A stretch of DNA of 64,000 bases from positions 1 through 64,000 of the forward strand of contig JAFXUD010000040.1 of NCBI GenBank assembly GCA_017535315.1, given 5' to 3'. Within the stretch, counting starts at the first letter, position 1. Each line of letters opens with the position of its first letter. This DNA comes from Victivallales bacterium (GTDB taxonomy: Bacteria; Verrucomicrobiota; Lentisphaeria; Oligosphaerales; Oligosphaeraceae). Below, one piece after another: positions 1 through 7,589 of this stretch. Under the pieces are notes generated by a model, which worked only from the letters and a program-made list of their open reading frames with translations, was not told the DNA's origin and searched no databases. The position numbers and the translations under genes were made by a program.

Positions 1-136
1 CAGACCTACCCTAGCAGACCTACCCTAGCAGACCTACCCTAGCAGACCTACCCTAGCAGACCTACCCTAGCAGACCTACCCTAGCAGACCTACCCTAGCA
101 GACCTACCCTAGCAGACCTACCCTAGCAGACCTACC
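1..136. repeat. 14-bp tandem repeat, at least 9.7 copies
   Basis: The unit CAGACCTACCCTAG is repeated perfectly nine times (1-126), followed by a tenth copy matching over its first ten bases (127-136). The array runs off the left edge, so its true length is unknown. The last unit contains the TAG stop of the neighbouring minus-strand gene, so the array begins exactly at the end of that coding region. The unit divides into two 7-mers, and two other heptamer tracts occur in the window. No function is evident; copy-number variation by slippage is expected for such an exact array. Confidence 0.97.
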
Positions 137-2063
137 TCCTCCCCTTCTCCGCCACGAACATGGCGCAGGCGTTGGCTCCCACCATCAAGCGGTTGCCACC
201 GTCCTCCACGTTGCGCCACGTTGCAGGTGCCCCTGCTGGCAACACGAAGGAAACGGGCTTGTCGCTTCGATTGAAAAGGCATGCAATGCCTCTCCCGTCT
301 TTCGCATAGCGGATGAAGCCGTCATATGCCTCATCGTCGGCAAGCACGGCGAACTCCGTCAGCGGCCCCTTTTCTACCAGCTTCCTGAACGCATCACACA
401 TCCGCCTGATACGGACACGAACGCCCTCATCCAGCTTCAGTAGATCGCCCGCGACAAGCGGGGCACCCGCGAGGCTGCTCAGAAAATACTCCACACCACG
501 CGGCCCCTGAATGGAGAGCAGCCCGTTCAGGATGCGCTCGGGGGGCAACTTGGTCAGCCAGTGGTAGAAGCTACGGCGAACACGATCGATCGACTGGCAC
601 TGCGTGTTGTTCGCCGAGGTGTTGGAGACGTGGTGCAACTCCGAATATTGCAGTGCCGCGATGTTCGGCAACTCCGTGCCAAACGCCTCGAAACTGAAGT
701 CAACAATCACATTCGGATGGCGTTTCTTCAGTTCCTTGCGCATTGCCATCATCCCGCGGTACATCTCAATGAAAGAGTCGTTCCAGTCGTGATGGTACTT
801 GTGATGGGTAGCGTGGCATCCCCAAGGTAGGATGCCGTATGGAGAGAAGACGGAGCTGAAATCCAGCTTGAAGTATCCCACGTTGTAATTCGTGCAAAGT
901 TCGTCCAGCTTCTTCAAGACGTAGTCGCGGTGCTCGGTGCCGAAGCAGAGGACAGGCTGTGCTGAATTGTAGTCGAAGCCGAGGTGATTCGGCTTGCCGT
1001 CCGCGCGAAGTGTCAGCCACTCGTTGTGCGGGGCATCCTGCCCGTAGGTGGTGCCGATGTTAAACCACAGGCCGAAGGTCAAGCCACAACTTGCGGCCTT
1101 GGTCGAAATCTCCTCCAGCCCGTTCGGAAACTTGGCACGGTCCACCTGGTGGTCGCCAGAGGACGTGAACCAGCCGTCGTCCAGCACGAAGTAGCGGAAT
1201 CCCATCTCAGAGGCCTTCTCCATCAGGGAGCAGACCAGCCCCGAGTTGATGTTGCGCAGGAAGGGCAGCCAGGAGCAGTACATAATGCCCTCGGGTGCAA
1301 CGGGCGACGGCAGCACGCAACGAATAAGGTCGCGGAAACCGACCGACTCCGTCGGTCCGCCCTGATAGACGGAAATCAACGACGAATCCGTCTCGAATAC
1401 TTTGCCAGGCGCAAGGTATTTTGCAAAGGGGGCACCACCGCAACTGTAGCCGTTCATGATGTTGCCCCAATGGGTATAGACAAGGAAGTAGCGCAGGATG
1501 CCAGGCGCGGTGCTTCCCAACATCCATCCTTCATTCAGTTTCGGATTATGGCAGCGCACGATGTCCTCGTTGCCGTCATTGGTAAAGACGATTGGGGCAA
1601 GGATGTCATCGTGTCCACGCCTGAAGTCGCAGTCGCAGAAGTCACCAGGCGCCATACAGACATTGTCGAAGATAAGTGTCTCCAGCTTCACCTCACGGTC
1701 GCCTTCATTCGTGAAGCGCAAGTGCTTCTCCAGACCAGGCACGCCAGGGAAGCAGCGATAGCATACCTCGATGCACAACTTGCCAAAGGCCACCTTCACG
1801 ACGAGGCTCTCTGCCGTACACTCCACGCCCAGAAGAACCAGATCCGCCTGTGTCGTCTCCACAGTGCCATCGACCTCCAGCACACGCCGACTGCCGATGC
1901 TGCCATGGCGCATGCCATCCACGGTGACATAAAATTCAGACTGAGGGTTCTTCACATACTCGCGGCCCGTGTATCCATTCACCAAGGAGACGGTGCGCAC
2001 ACCAGTCTCGTCAACCTCCAGCGTACGCGTAATCAATTCATTGCCAATGCTATATTTCGCCAT
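132..2063 (-). CDS. Alpha-galactosidase-like glycoside hydrolase (GH36/melibiase-type)
   Basis: 643 residues with no signal peptide, so probably cytoplasmic. It has an N-terminal beta-sandwich (about 1-240), a TIM barrel (about 250-560) and a small C-terminal beta domain, the usual GH36 order and a normal length. FVLDDGWF (292-299), KFPNGL (311-316) and YFKLDFS (397-403) match the GH36 barrel; D401 is the expected nucleophile. The acid/base region is unusual: instead of a W-S-D-N-T-D type motif there is HHVSNTSANN (477-486), so the catalytic Asp seems to be replaced by Asn or displaced. The expected role is hydrolysis of terminal alpha-galactosides, but the altered site makes the substrate uncertain. 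The ATG at 2063 follows a GGAG ribosome site. A 15-bp palindrome lies 33-47 bp upstream of the start, and the stop codon lies in the tandem repeat. Confidence 0.8.
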   Translation of the reverse strand: MAKYSIGNELITRTLEVDETGVRTVSLVNGYTGREYVKNPQSEFYVTVDGMRHGSIGSRRVLEVDGTVETTQADLVLLGVECTAESLVVKVAFGKLCIEVCYRCFPGVPGLEKHLRFTNEGDREVKLETLIFDNVCMAPGDFCDCDFRRGHDDILAPIVFTNDGNEDIVRCHNPKLNEGWMLGSTAPGILRYFLVYTHWGNIMNGYSCGGAPFAKYLAPGKVFETDSSLISVYQGGPTESVGFRDLIRCVLPSPVAPEGIMYCSWLPFLRNINSGLVCSLMEKASEMGFRYFVLDDGWFTSSGDHQVDRAKFPNGLEEISTKAASCGLTFGLWFNIGTTYGQDAPHNEWLTLRADGKPNHLGFDYNSAQPVLCFGTEHRDYVLKKLDELCTNYNVGYFKLDFSSVFSPYGILPWGCHATHHKYHHDWNDSFIEMYRGMMAMRKELKKRHPNVIVDFSFEAFGTELPNIAALQYSELHHVSNTSANNTQCQSIDRVRRSFYHWLTKLPPERILNGLLSIQGPRGVEYFLSSLAGAPLVAGDLLKLDEGVRVRIRRMCDAFRKLVEKGPLTEFAVLADDEAYDGFIRYAKDGRGIACLFNRSDKPVSFVLPAGAPATWRNVEDGGNRLMVGANACAMFVAEKGRR

Positions 2064-2095
2064 GTCGTCTCCAAGTCACAAGGTGCTCTAGCTTG

Positions 2096-2110
2096 ACTAG
2101 ATAATCTAGA
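2096..2110. promoter_or_regulatory. Operator-like palindrome upstream of the alpha-galactosidase-like gene
   Basis: ACTAGATAATCTAGA is an almost perfect 15-bp palindrome 33 bp upstream of the start at 2063. A closely matching palindrome (ACTAGACTATCTAGT) lies upstream of the PIG-L-like gene at 47315-47329. Further CTAG half-sites flank both copies. A dimeric repressor site is the simplest reading; the regulator is unknown. Confidence 0.5.
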
Positions 2111-2201
2111 TGCTCTTAAGCAGCCTTCAAAACAATAAGCTAATGTAACCTCTTTACGGCCACTGTCAACCACTCCCATCACAAAAAAAAGAGCATCCCT
2201 T

Positions 2202-2231
2202 TTGGAAATCGGAAAACAAAGAGATTATATT
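2202..2231 (+). promoter_or_regulatory. Putative sigma70-type promoter of the TPP-regulated transporter
   Basis: TTGGAA at 2202-2207 and TATATT at 2226-2231 are separated by 18 bp, which would start transcription just before the TPP aptamer at about 2243. The boxes match the consensus 4/6 and 5/6. It is assigned by position and sequence only. Confidence 0.45.
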
Positions 2232-2242
2232 ATTACCATTGT

Positions 2243-2330
2243 AAACACCCGGGGTGCTGCGGAAAACGCGGCTGAGATCATACCCGAGAACCTGAACTGA
2301 ATAATGTCAGCGTAGGAAGATTGTGAGTGT
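2243..2330 (+). promoter_or_regulatory. TPP riboswitch (THI element)
   Basis: The conserved thi-box elements occur in order: a GGGGTGCT start (2251-2258), GCTGAGAT (2271-2278), a CCC segment, GAACCTGA (2288-2295), and the 3' core AATGTCAGCGTAGGAAG (2303-2319). The outer P1 strands are AACACCC (2244-2250) and GTGAGTGT (2323-2330). The downstream gene is a CytX-type transporter, a classic TPP-riboswitch target. A small hairpin CCTCA/TGAGG at 2334-2349 has no U-tract, so control may be at translation initiation; the likely ribosome site is AAAGGA at 2394-2399. Confidence 0.95.
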
Positions 2331-2407
2331 TTGCCTCATTGCATTGAGGTGCTGTTAGTCTGTTACCTGGCATTGAACTCAAAAGGTCATTTCAAAGGAA
2401 AACAAAC

Positions 2408-3577
2408 ATGGCAGAACAGACAAAATCAACCGTCTTCGGCAACAGTCTTATCTGGTTTGGAGCCGCCGTCTCCATCGCCGAAATCCTTACGGGCACCCTC
2501 TTTGCGCCGCTGGGCTTCGGCAAAGCCCTCGCCGCCATCGTCATCGGGCACGTGCTCGGCTGCGTCTTCCTTTACTATGCTGGCCTCATCGGAGCCAACT
2601 ACGGCAAAACCGCCATGGAGGCCACAAAACTCACCTTCGGGCCACACGGTGGACAGCTCTTCGCGGGGTTAAACGTCCTTCAGCTCGTCGGCTGGACGGC
2701 GGTCATGATCGCCTCTGGTGCCCAAGCTGCTCAATCCGTCTTTAAGTTCGCATGTGGTAGTTGGCTCTGGTCTGTCATCATTGGCTTGCTCATTCTCGTC
2801 TGGATTCTTGCGGGCATCGGCATATTGCAGAAAATCAACATCGTCGCGATGGTACTGCTCTTCGGGCTTTCCCTGCTGCTGTCGAAACTGGTCTTCCAGC
2901 CGTCGCAAGCCGCTTCCCCCGAAGGTACACTTTCCTTCGGTGAGGCGTTGGAGCTCTCCATCGCCATGCCCATCTCCTGGCTTCCCCTCATCGCCGACTA
3001 CACCTCCAACGCAGGCAAGCCCAAGCTCACCTGCATGGTCAGCGCCGTCGTCTATTTCATCGTCTCCTGCTGGATGTACGTCATCGGCATGGCTGCCACC
3101 ATCTATGCGGGTGAAGGCGACATTGCCGTCATCATGACGAAGGCTGGGCTTCCAATGGCGGCCCTCATCATCGTCGTCCTCTCCACCGTCACCACCACCT
3201 TCCTCGACGTCTATTCGGCGGGCCTCAGCATGGAAAGCATCAAGAAAACCTTCCCTGGCAAAGTCTCCGCCTCCGTCGTGTGCGTCATCGGCGTCCTGTT
3301 GGCCATCTTCTCCCCCACGAGTTCCTTCGAGAGCTTCCTCTACTGGATTGGCTCTGTCTTCGTCCCCATGGCCACCGTCCATATCATGGATTTGCTTGTC
3401 CTAAAGCGTGACACAGAAAAGACGGTACTGTCCACGCGTAACCTCATCCTCTGGGCGGCGGGCTTCATCATCTACCGCGTCTTCCTCGCCCTCAACCTCC
3501 CCATCGGCAGTACCATCCCCGATGTCATACTAACCGCCATCCTCTGCTGGGCCGCCTCACTCTGCAAGAAGAAATAG
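2408..3577 (+). CDS. cytX: CytX-type hydroxymethylpyrimidine transporter (NCS1 family)
   Basis: 389 residues, very hydrophobic, with about 10-12 predicted membrane helices. The N-terminus (NSLIWFGAAVSIAEI, then GTLFAPLGFGKALAAIVIG) is typical of the NCS1 cytosine/purine permease family, and the length fits the CytX branch. It should import hydroxymethylpyrimidine, a thiamine precursor, across the inner membrane. The assignment rests on the family fold together with the TPP riboswitch directly upstream. No thi biosynthesis gene is in the window, so it stands alone as a salvage transporter. The ATG at 2408 follows AAAGGA by about eight bases. No terminator is obvious downstream apart from the large inverted repeat that starts 5 bp after the stop codon. 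Confidence 0.9.
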   Translation: MAEQTKSTVFGNSLIWFGAAVSIAEILTGTLFAPLGFGKALAAIVIGHVLGCVFLYYAGLIGANYGKTAMEATKLTFGPHGGQLFAGLNVLQLVGWTAVMIASGAQAAQSVFKFACGSWLWSVIIGLLILVWILAGIGILQKINIVAMVLLFGLSLLLSKLVFQPSQAASPEGTLSFGEALELSIAMPISWLPLIADYTSNAGKPKLTCMVSAVVYFIVSCWMYVIGMAATIYAGEGDIAVIMTKAGLPMAALIIVVLSTVTTTFLDVYSAGLSMESIKKTFPGKVSASVVCVIGVLLAIFSPTSSFESFLYWIGSVFVPMATVHIMDLLVLKRDTEKTVLSTRNLILWAAGFIIYRVFLALNLPIGSTIPDVILTAILCWAASLCKKK

Positions 3578-3582
3578 CCAGG

Positions 3583-3738
3583 GGGGTAACGACGACGCCT
3601 CGCCATCGCGTTGCCCGACACCAGCGTTGAGCATTGCCACAAACACGGAATGCCACCCTTGCCCAACCACCATGCCGTGTGCTTGTGACGTTGAATGGTC
3701 CCTGGGGTTGCGCACGGCGAGGGCGCCGTCGTTACCCC
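3583..3738. repeat. 156-bp imperfect palindromic element
   Basis: The arms 3583-3604 and 3716-3738 are inverted copies of about 22 bp (GGGGTAACGACG...CCTCGCC) with one mismatch and one indel. Inside, 3640-3650 (CACAAACACGG) pairs partly with 3675-3687. The tip holds no convincing ORF. Two bases after the right arm, GCGCCGTCGTT is directly repeated. It begins 5 bp after the cytX stop, so it could act as a large terminator-like hairpin or be a MITE-type element. The rest of the gap up to the next gene at 4028 shows nothing I recognise. Confidence 0.6.
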
Positions 3739-4027
3739 AGCGCCGTCGTTGTCACACCATTTCTGCCTCATTGCAATACCACTATGGTAGCACTTACAGG
3801 CTACAGCATCAACTTTTATATACAACTTTCTTCAAGAGCCTATAAAAAAGTAAGGTGATTTTTTGAATATCAAAAAGCCGACTTGACAAGCTCCCCAAAA
3901 CAGGCTACATTTGCCTCCAACCCTAAGGACGGGGCCCCGATTTTTCCCACCAAGGAGCTGTTTTTTCTGTCCTCTGCTCTTGCCTCTCTCCTTAAGGTGG
4001 TTCCATCATCAACCAAAGGATACGTGA

Positions 4028-4909
4028 ATGAAGAACATTGTATGTGGCATTCTTATGACTTCTCTTTTGATTACGAGCTTGGGATTGAATGCGGAGGAAC
4101 CCGCCAAGAAGCCATACACCCACCCTGTCAAGTGCGTTTCACATCAGGGCGAGAGCTTTTATGCGCCGAACCACTCGCATGCCGCATACGTGTTGGCTAT
4201 GCAACGCAAGGCGGAGATTATGAAGCTGGACGTCCATTTCACGAAGGACGGGATTCCCGTGCTGAACCACGACCCAACGCTGACGCACCATTATGGATGG
4301 GATGTGGCCATCCGAGACAAAACGCTTCAAGAGATTAAAGAGCAGGCTCTTGCAAAGCCCAAAAAAGGCATTAAAGGCGAGAAGATGCAGACACTGGCGG
4401 AGGGACTGGCCGTGACAAAGGAGTGCCCCGAGTTCTGGATTGACACCAAGACCTTCCCTAAAAACACCCATGAGAGGATTCTAGCGGAGTTCGACCGACT
4501 TGGTATCGTTCACGACCGCATCATGTTTGCGACGGGCAACGAGCGTTCCCTGACATATGCGAAAGAGCACTTCCCCGAGATTCGTCGCGTGAGGCATATC
4601 TATCCCCAGTTCCTCCCGAAGGAGGGTGTACAGGAGCATCTGCTGAAGCTCAAGGAGGAGCTGGACCTCTTTGGAATGAACCTGCCCGCCAAAGGCTTCG
4701 AGCAGGGACTGTTGAACGAGGAGATTCTGCAGAAATTGCGCGCCGCAGGAGTCTGGTGCTCCATCTGGTTCGTGCAGAATGCAGAAGCGGCAAAAACGTA
4801 CAGCGAAATGGGGGCGGATGCATTTGTCACCGACAACATTCTTGAGGTCCGCCCCTTCTGCCGCACGCCTGGCTTCGTCCCCGAAAAAGAGCCTGAACAG
4901 AAACCGTAG
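4028..4909 (+). CDS. Secreted glycerophosphodiester phosphodiesterase-like protein with altered metal site
   Basis: 293 residues with a signal peptide (about 1-21, ending LGLNA). The GDPD motif order is visible: SHQG (38-41) for HRG, PNHS (47-50) for PENT, MKLDV (65-69) for IELDV, FTKDG (71-75) and NHDPTL (80-85). Known enzymes cleave glycerophosphodiesters to glycerol-3-phosphate using a metal held by E-x-D and a further Glu. Here the E of E-x-D is K66, the PENT Glu is N48, and a later expected Glu is Asp in FWIDTKT. Both catalytic histidines (H39 and H81) remain. It may be a divergent enzyme on another phosphodiester or a non-catalytic binder. The ATG at 4028 follows AAGGA. The 3' end of the gene has been tandemly duplicated. 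Confidence 0.8.
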   Translation: MKNIVCGILMTSLLITSLGLNAEEPAKKPYTHPVKCVSHQGESFYAPNHSHAAYVLAMQRKAEIMKLDVHFTKDGIPVLNHDPTLTHHYGWDVAIRDKTLQEIKEQALAKPKKGIKGEKMQTLAEGLAVTKECPEFWIDTKTFPKNTHERILAEFDRLGIVHDRIMFATGNERSLTYAKEHFPEIRRVRHIYPQFLPKEGVQEHLLKLKEELDLFGMNLPAKGFEQGLLNEEILQKLRAAGVWCSIWFVQNAEAAKTYSEMGADAFVTDNILEVRPFCRTPGFVPEKEPEQKP

Positions 4910-4991
4910 TCTTTTCCTAAGTGTACCAAAAACACTTGTGCTGCCATTACACCACTACGAAAAAACAGCCTGAACAGAAACCGTAGTCTTT
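4891..4991 (+). repeat. Direct duplication of the GDPD gene 3' end
   Basis: A 24-bp sequence covering the last codons and stop of the GDPD-like gene (4891-4914) recurs perfectly at 4968-4991, 77 bp downstream. The similarity extends upstream with one indel (CGAAAAA-GAGCC versus CGAAAAAACAGCC). The spacer includes a small hairpin AAGTGT/ACACTT (4919-4937). The second copy is non-coding and precedes the next gene's ribosome site. Confidence 0.9.
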
Positions 4992-5008
4992 CCCCAATTG
5001 GAGCAACT

Positions 5009-7429
5009 ATGAAAAAAGCATTATTGATTGCCTTGTTGTCACCGTTTGTTCTTTTTGCGCAGACGATGACGGAATCCTCCCATCATGTTGAAATCCAGGG
5101 AGGCTGTTTATTGCCAGAGAAGGCCTCCACGCCATTACTGGAGCTGGACTTCGCCAACTCCAACGCGAAATGGGAGCAAACCGACAACTTCGAGCAGAAG
5201 CTCACCTTTGGCTATGGCGAACAACACGGCAAAAAGGGCTTCTACATAGTTGGTCCCGAACTTACGAAGAAAATGTCACGGGACATCGCATGGCAGCTCT
5301 TCTCACCCAGATTTCAGCTCAACGGAGCGCACAGCCTCAAGGGGAACATCCTCCTCTTCACAAACGGTCAAAAAGCCATTGGTCCGTACCTACCATTCCG
5401 TGAAAGATATGTCAATGCCATCTTCTGGTTTGCAGCCGATGGTTCTTCGCTGGGCAAAACCATCTTCCCTGTCAAAATCACCCAAAACGGCTACACCCCC
5501 ATTCTCTTCCAGCTTCCCGTGCCAGAGAAGGCGGTGGAAGCGCAACTCTCCCTGGGGGCGAATACGCCCGACATCGACAACACGGCCCTGGTGCTGATTT
5601 CATACGCATCCGTCCATGGCCTCTCCAAGGACGGCGGCTACTTTACAGATGCGTTTGCCGTCATGCCCCCCGTGCGTGGCGTGGCAGATTGCTCATACGA
5701 AACATACGAGCCAGCTGGCTCCTCCATCGCCATTGAAGTGGCATACGCAAGCGATGACAACGGGGTGCCAAAACAGTTCTCCGCCTTTGCACCATATGGC
5801 GCTGCCGCCCCCAAAGGCACCGCCTGGACCAAATACCGCGTGCTTTTCAAGACAGATGGCAAGGCGTGCCCCATCCTACGCTCCATGAAAGTGGGGAACA
5901 GGCTCTTTTCCAACTGGAACGCGCTCCAATGCACGACACTGCCCAGAGTCCAGCGCATCTCCAAGTCCCCGTCTGCAAATCCTGCACAACCGCTGATATT
6001 CAGCATCTCCAACAGCGTGCCAGTCAATGGTACGACCCTGAAGGTCGTGTTGGATGGCGAGGAGATTACAAAGGATGTCAAACGCAGCAATGATGCGTCA
6101 GACGCTTCAATTGCGACCTTCTCCTATACCCCCAAGGAGCCCTTCGCCATGCGCAAGGTCCACAAGGCGGTCGTAAGCATTGCGGACATCTACGGCAATG
6201 CCACCGAGACACCTCTCTATTTCTTCTTTGACGAGCCCCTTGACAAAGGCGTTTTCTCTCTGCGCAAAGACGGGCAGATGCTGCTGGACGGGCAACCCTT
6301 CTTCCCCATCGCCGCCCCCTATGTCATTCCGCTCCCCATCAATGACCACAACCTGGACAACGCCTTCACCTGGCTCAAAAATGTGGGCTTCAACACCGTT
6401 TACAGCGGACGCAACGCCAAATATGGTGAATATATGGACAAGGTGGCCAAATACGGCATGAAGATGTATGTGATGCCTGGCAACTCCAACGGCGCCAACT
6501 GCAACAACCTAGACGAGATGCTCGAAAACATCGCCCGCGAGTACCGCCACCCCGCCGTGCTGGCATGGTATATCGGCGACGACACCGCCAGCCACAACTC
6601 CCCCGAAGAGATGATGCGCAAAAACGAGGCCATCAAGGCCGTGGATCCCTATCACCTGACCGTCCAGGCGGATGCCATGCACGCTCTCCACCCCTTCGCC
6701 CCCGTTGCGGCGGCAGACGACACCTCGCGCTACCGCCCTGTCGTCAACTTCGCCGACAGCTTCCGTGTCGAGCTCTATCCCGTCCGTGACGATTCCGAGA
6801 AGAACGCGCGGGAGTGCGTCCCAACCGTCATTGATGACATGAAAACCATCCTGCGGGACAACCGCGACTTCGCGACCTCCCCCAAGCACATCTGGGCTGT
6901 GGTGCAGTACTTCGAGGGGTGGACCGACACGAAAGAGAAGGCCGCCTGGAAGCGTTTCCCGACTTGGCAGGAGCTGCGAGCCATGACCTGGGGCTCCATC
7001 ATCCATGGTGCGCGAGGGATGCAATGGTACTCCTATCGCTATGAGACAAAGCGCTTTGTGCATGGCTTCATGTACAAGGAGGAGACACGCGAGAACATCA
7101 AACGGCTGGTGGCAGAACTCACTTCGCTTGTCGATGTCATCAACCTGCCTGACAACCTGCCAGCACCGCCTGTCGCCATTCTCTCTGGCCCCGCAAAGGA
7201 TGCCTTCCAGAACGACGCCATCAGCATCATGGCACGCAAACACGGCGACACCACATACGTTTTTGCCCTCAACTCCGCCTACGCCCCCGTCAAAGCCCGC
7301 ATCGCGCTTCCTGGCTTTGCCAAAGCCTCCCTCCTTTTCGAGGGTGACCGCACGTTGAAGATGGAAAACGGCGCCATGGTCGATGAGTTCCAGCCTTACG
7401 ATATTCATATCTACAGGCTGGAACCTTGA
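5009..7429 (+). CDS. Secreted glycosidase-like protein with GH2-type TIM barrel
   Basis: 806 residues with a signal peptide (MKKALLIALLSPFVLFAQT). The first 400 residues are beta-rich. From about 410 the chain follows the GH2/GH5-like pattern: LLDGQPFFPIAAPY, GFNTVYSG, an EYRHPAVLAWYIGDD segment (about 511-525) where clan-A enzymes carry W.(G/x)NE, and a late GARGMQWYSYR. The usual NE acid/base pair is replaced by DD, so the catalytic residues are not certain and I do not assign a substrate. The ATG at 5009 follows GGAG. It lies downstream of the GDPD-like gene in the same orientation, and the two may be co-transcribed. Confidence 0.7.
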   Translation: MKKALLIALLSPFVLFAQTMTESSHHVEIQGGCLLPEKASTPLLELDFANSNAKWEQTDNFEQKLTFGYGEQHGKKGFYIVGPELTKKMSRDIAWQLFSPRFQLNGAHSLKGNILLFTNGQKAIGPYLPFRERYVNAIFWFAADGSSLGKTIFPVKITQNGYTPILFQLPVPEKAVEAQLSLGANTPDIDNTALVLISYASVHGLSKDGGYFTDAFAVMPPVRGVADCSYETYEPAGSSIAIEVAYASDDNGVPKQFSAFAPYGAAAPKGTAWTKYRVLFKTDGKACPILRSMKVGNRLFSNWNALQCTTLPRVQRISKSPSANPAQPLIFSISNSVPVNGTTLKVVLDGEEITKDVKRSNDASDASIATFSYTPKEPFAMRKVHKAVVSIADIYGNATETPLYFFFDEPLDKGVFSLRKDGQMLLDGQPFFPIAAPYVIPLPINDHNLDNAFTWLKNVGFNTVYSGRNAKYGEYMDKVAKYGMKMYVMPGNSNGANCNNLDEMLENIAREYRHPAVLAWYIGDDTASHNSPEEMMRKNEAIKAVDPYHLTVQADAMHALHPFAPVAAADDTSRYRPVVNFADSFRVELYPVRDDSEKNARECVPTVIDDMKTILRDNRDFATSPKHIWAVVQYFEGWTDTKEKAAWKRFPTWQELRAMTWGSIIHGARGMQWYSYRYETKRFVHGFMYKEETRENIKRLVAELTSLVDVINLPDNLPAPPVAILSGPAKDAFQNDAISIMARKHGDTTYVFALNSAYAPVKARIALPGFAKASLLFEGDRTLKMENGAMVDEFQPYDIHIYRLEP

Positions 7430-7448
7430 GTTTATACTCTAGACGGTG

Positions 7449-7538
7449 GAAAAAATCTTGTTTTCGTGTATTTTTAGAAACACGAAAAAACTTGTTTTCG
7501 TGTAAAACTATAACTTGAAAAAATCTTGTTTTCGTGTA
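7449..7538 (+). repeat. Three 22-bp direct repeats (iteron-like) upstream of the DUF4143 ATPase
   Basis: Copies at 7449-7470, 7484-7504 and 7517-7538 share AAAAAA(T)CTTGTTTTCGTGTA and start 35 and 33 bp apart. The middle copy is flanked by an inverted half, forming ACACGAAAA...TTTTCGTGT. The array ends about 50 bp before the ATPase gene and fills most of the intergenic gap. The phasing (about three helical turns) suggests cooperative protein binding, for example autoregulation. Confidence 0.85.
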
Positions 7539-7589
7539 TATTAAAGTAACAACCAATTAATACATAGAAAGATAAGAAAGCAAGTGTTT

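Noticed and set aside
1-136. CRISPR or telomere-like repeat
   Set aside because: The units are directly joined without spacers; no evidence of a chromosome end.
3583-3738. Integron attC site
   Set aside because: The outer boxes do not match RYYYAAC and GTTRRRY, and no integrase or cassette series is present.
7449-7538. CRISPR array
   Set aside because: Only three repeats with 12-14-bp spacers and no cas genes; iteron-like repeats fit better.
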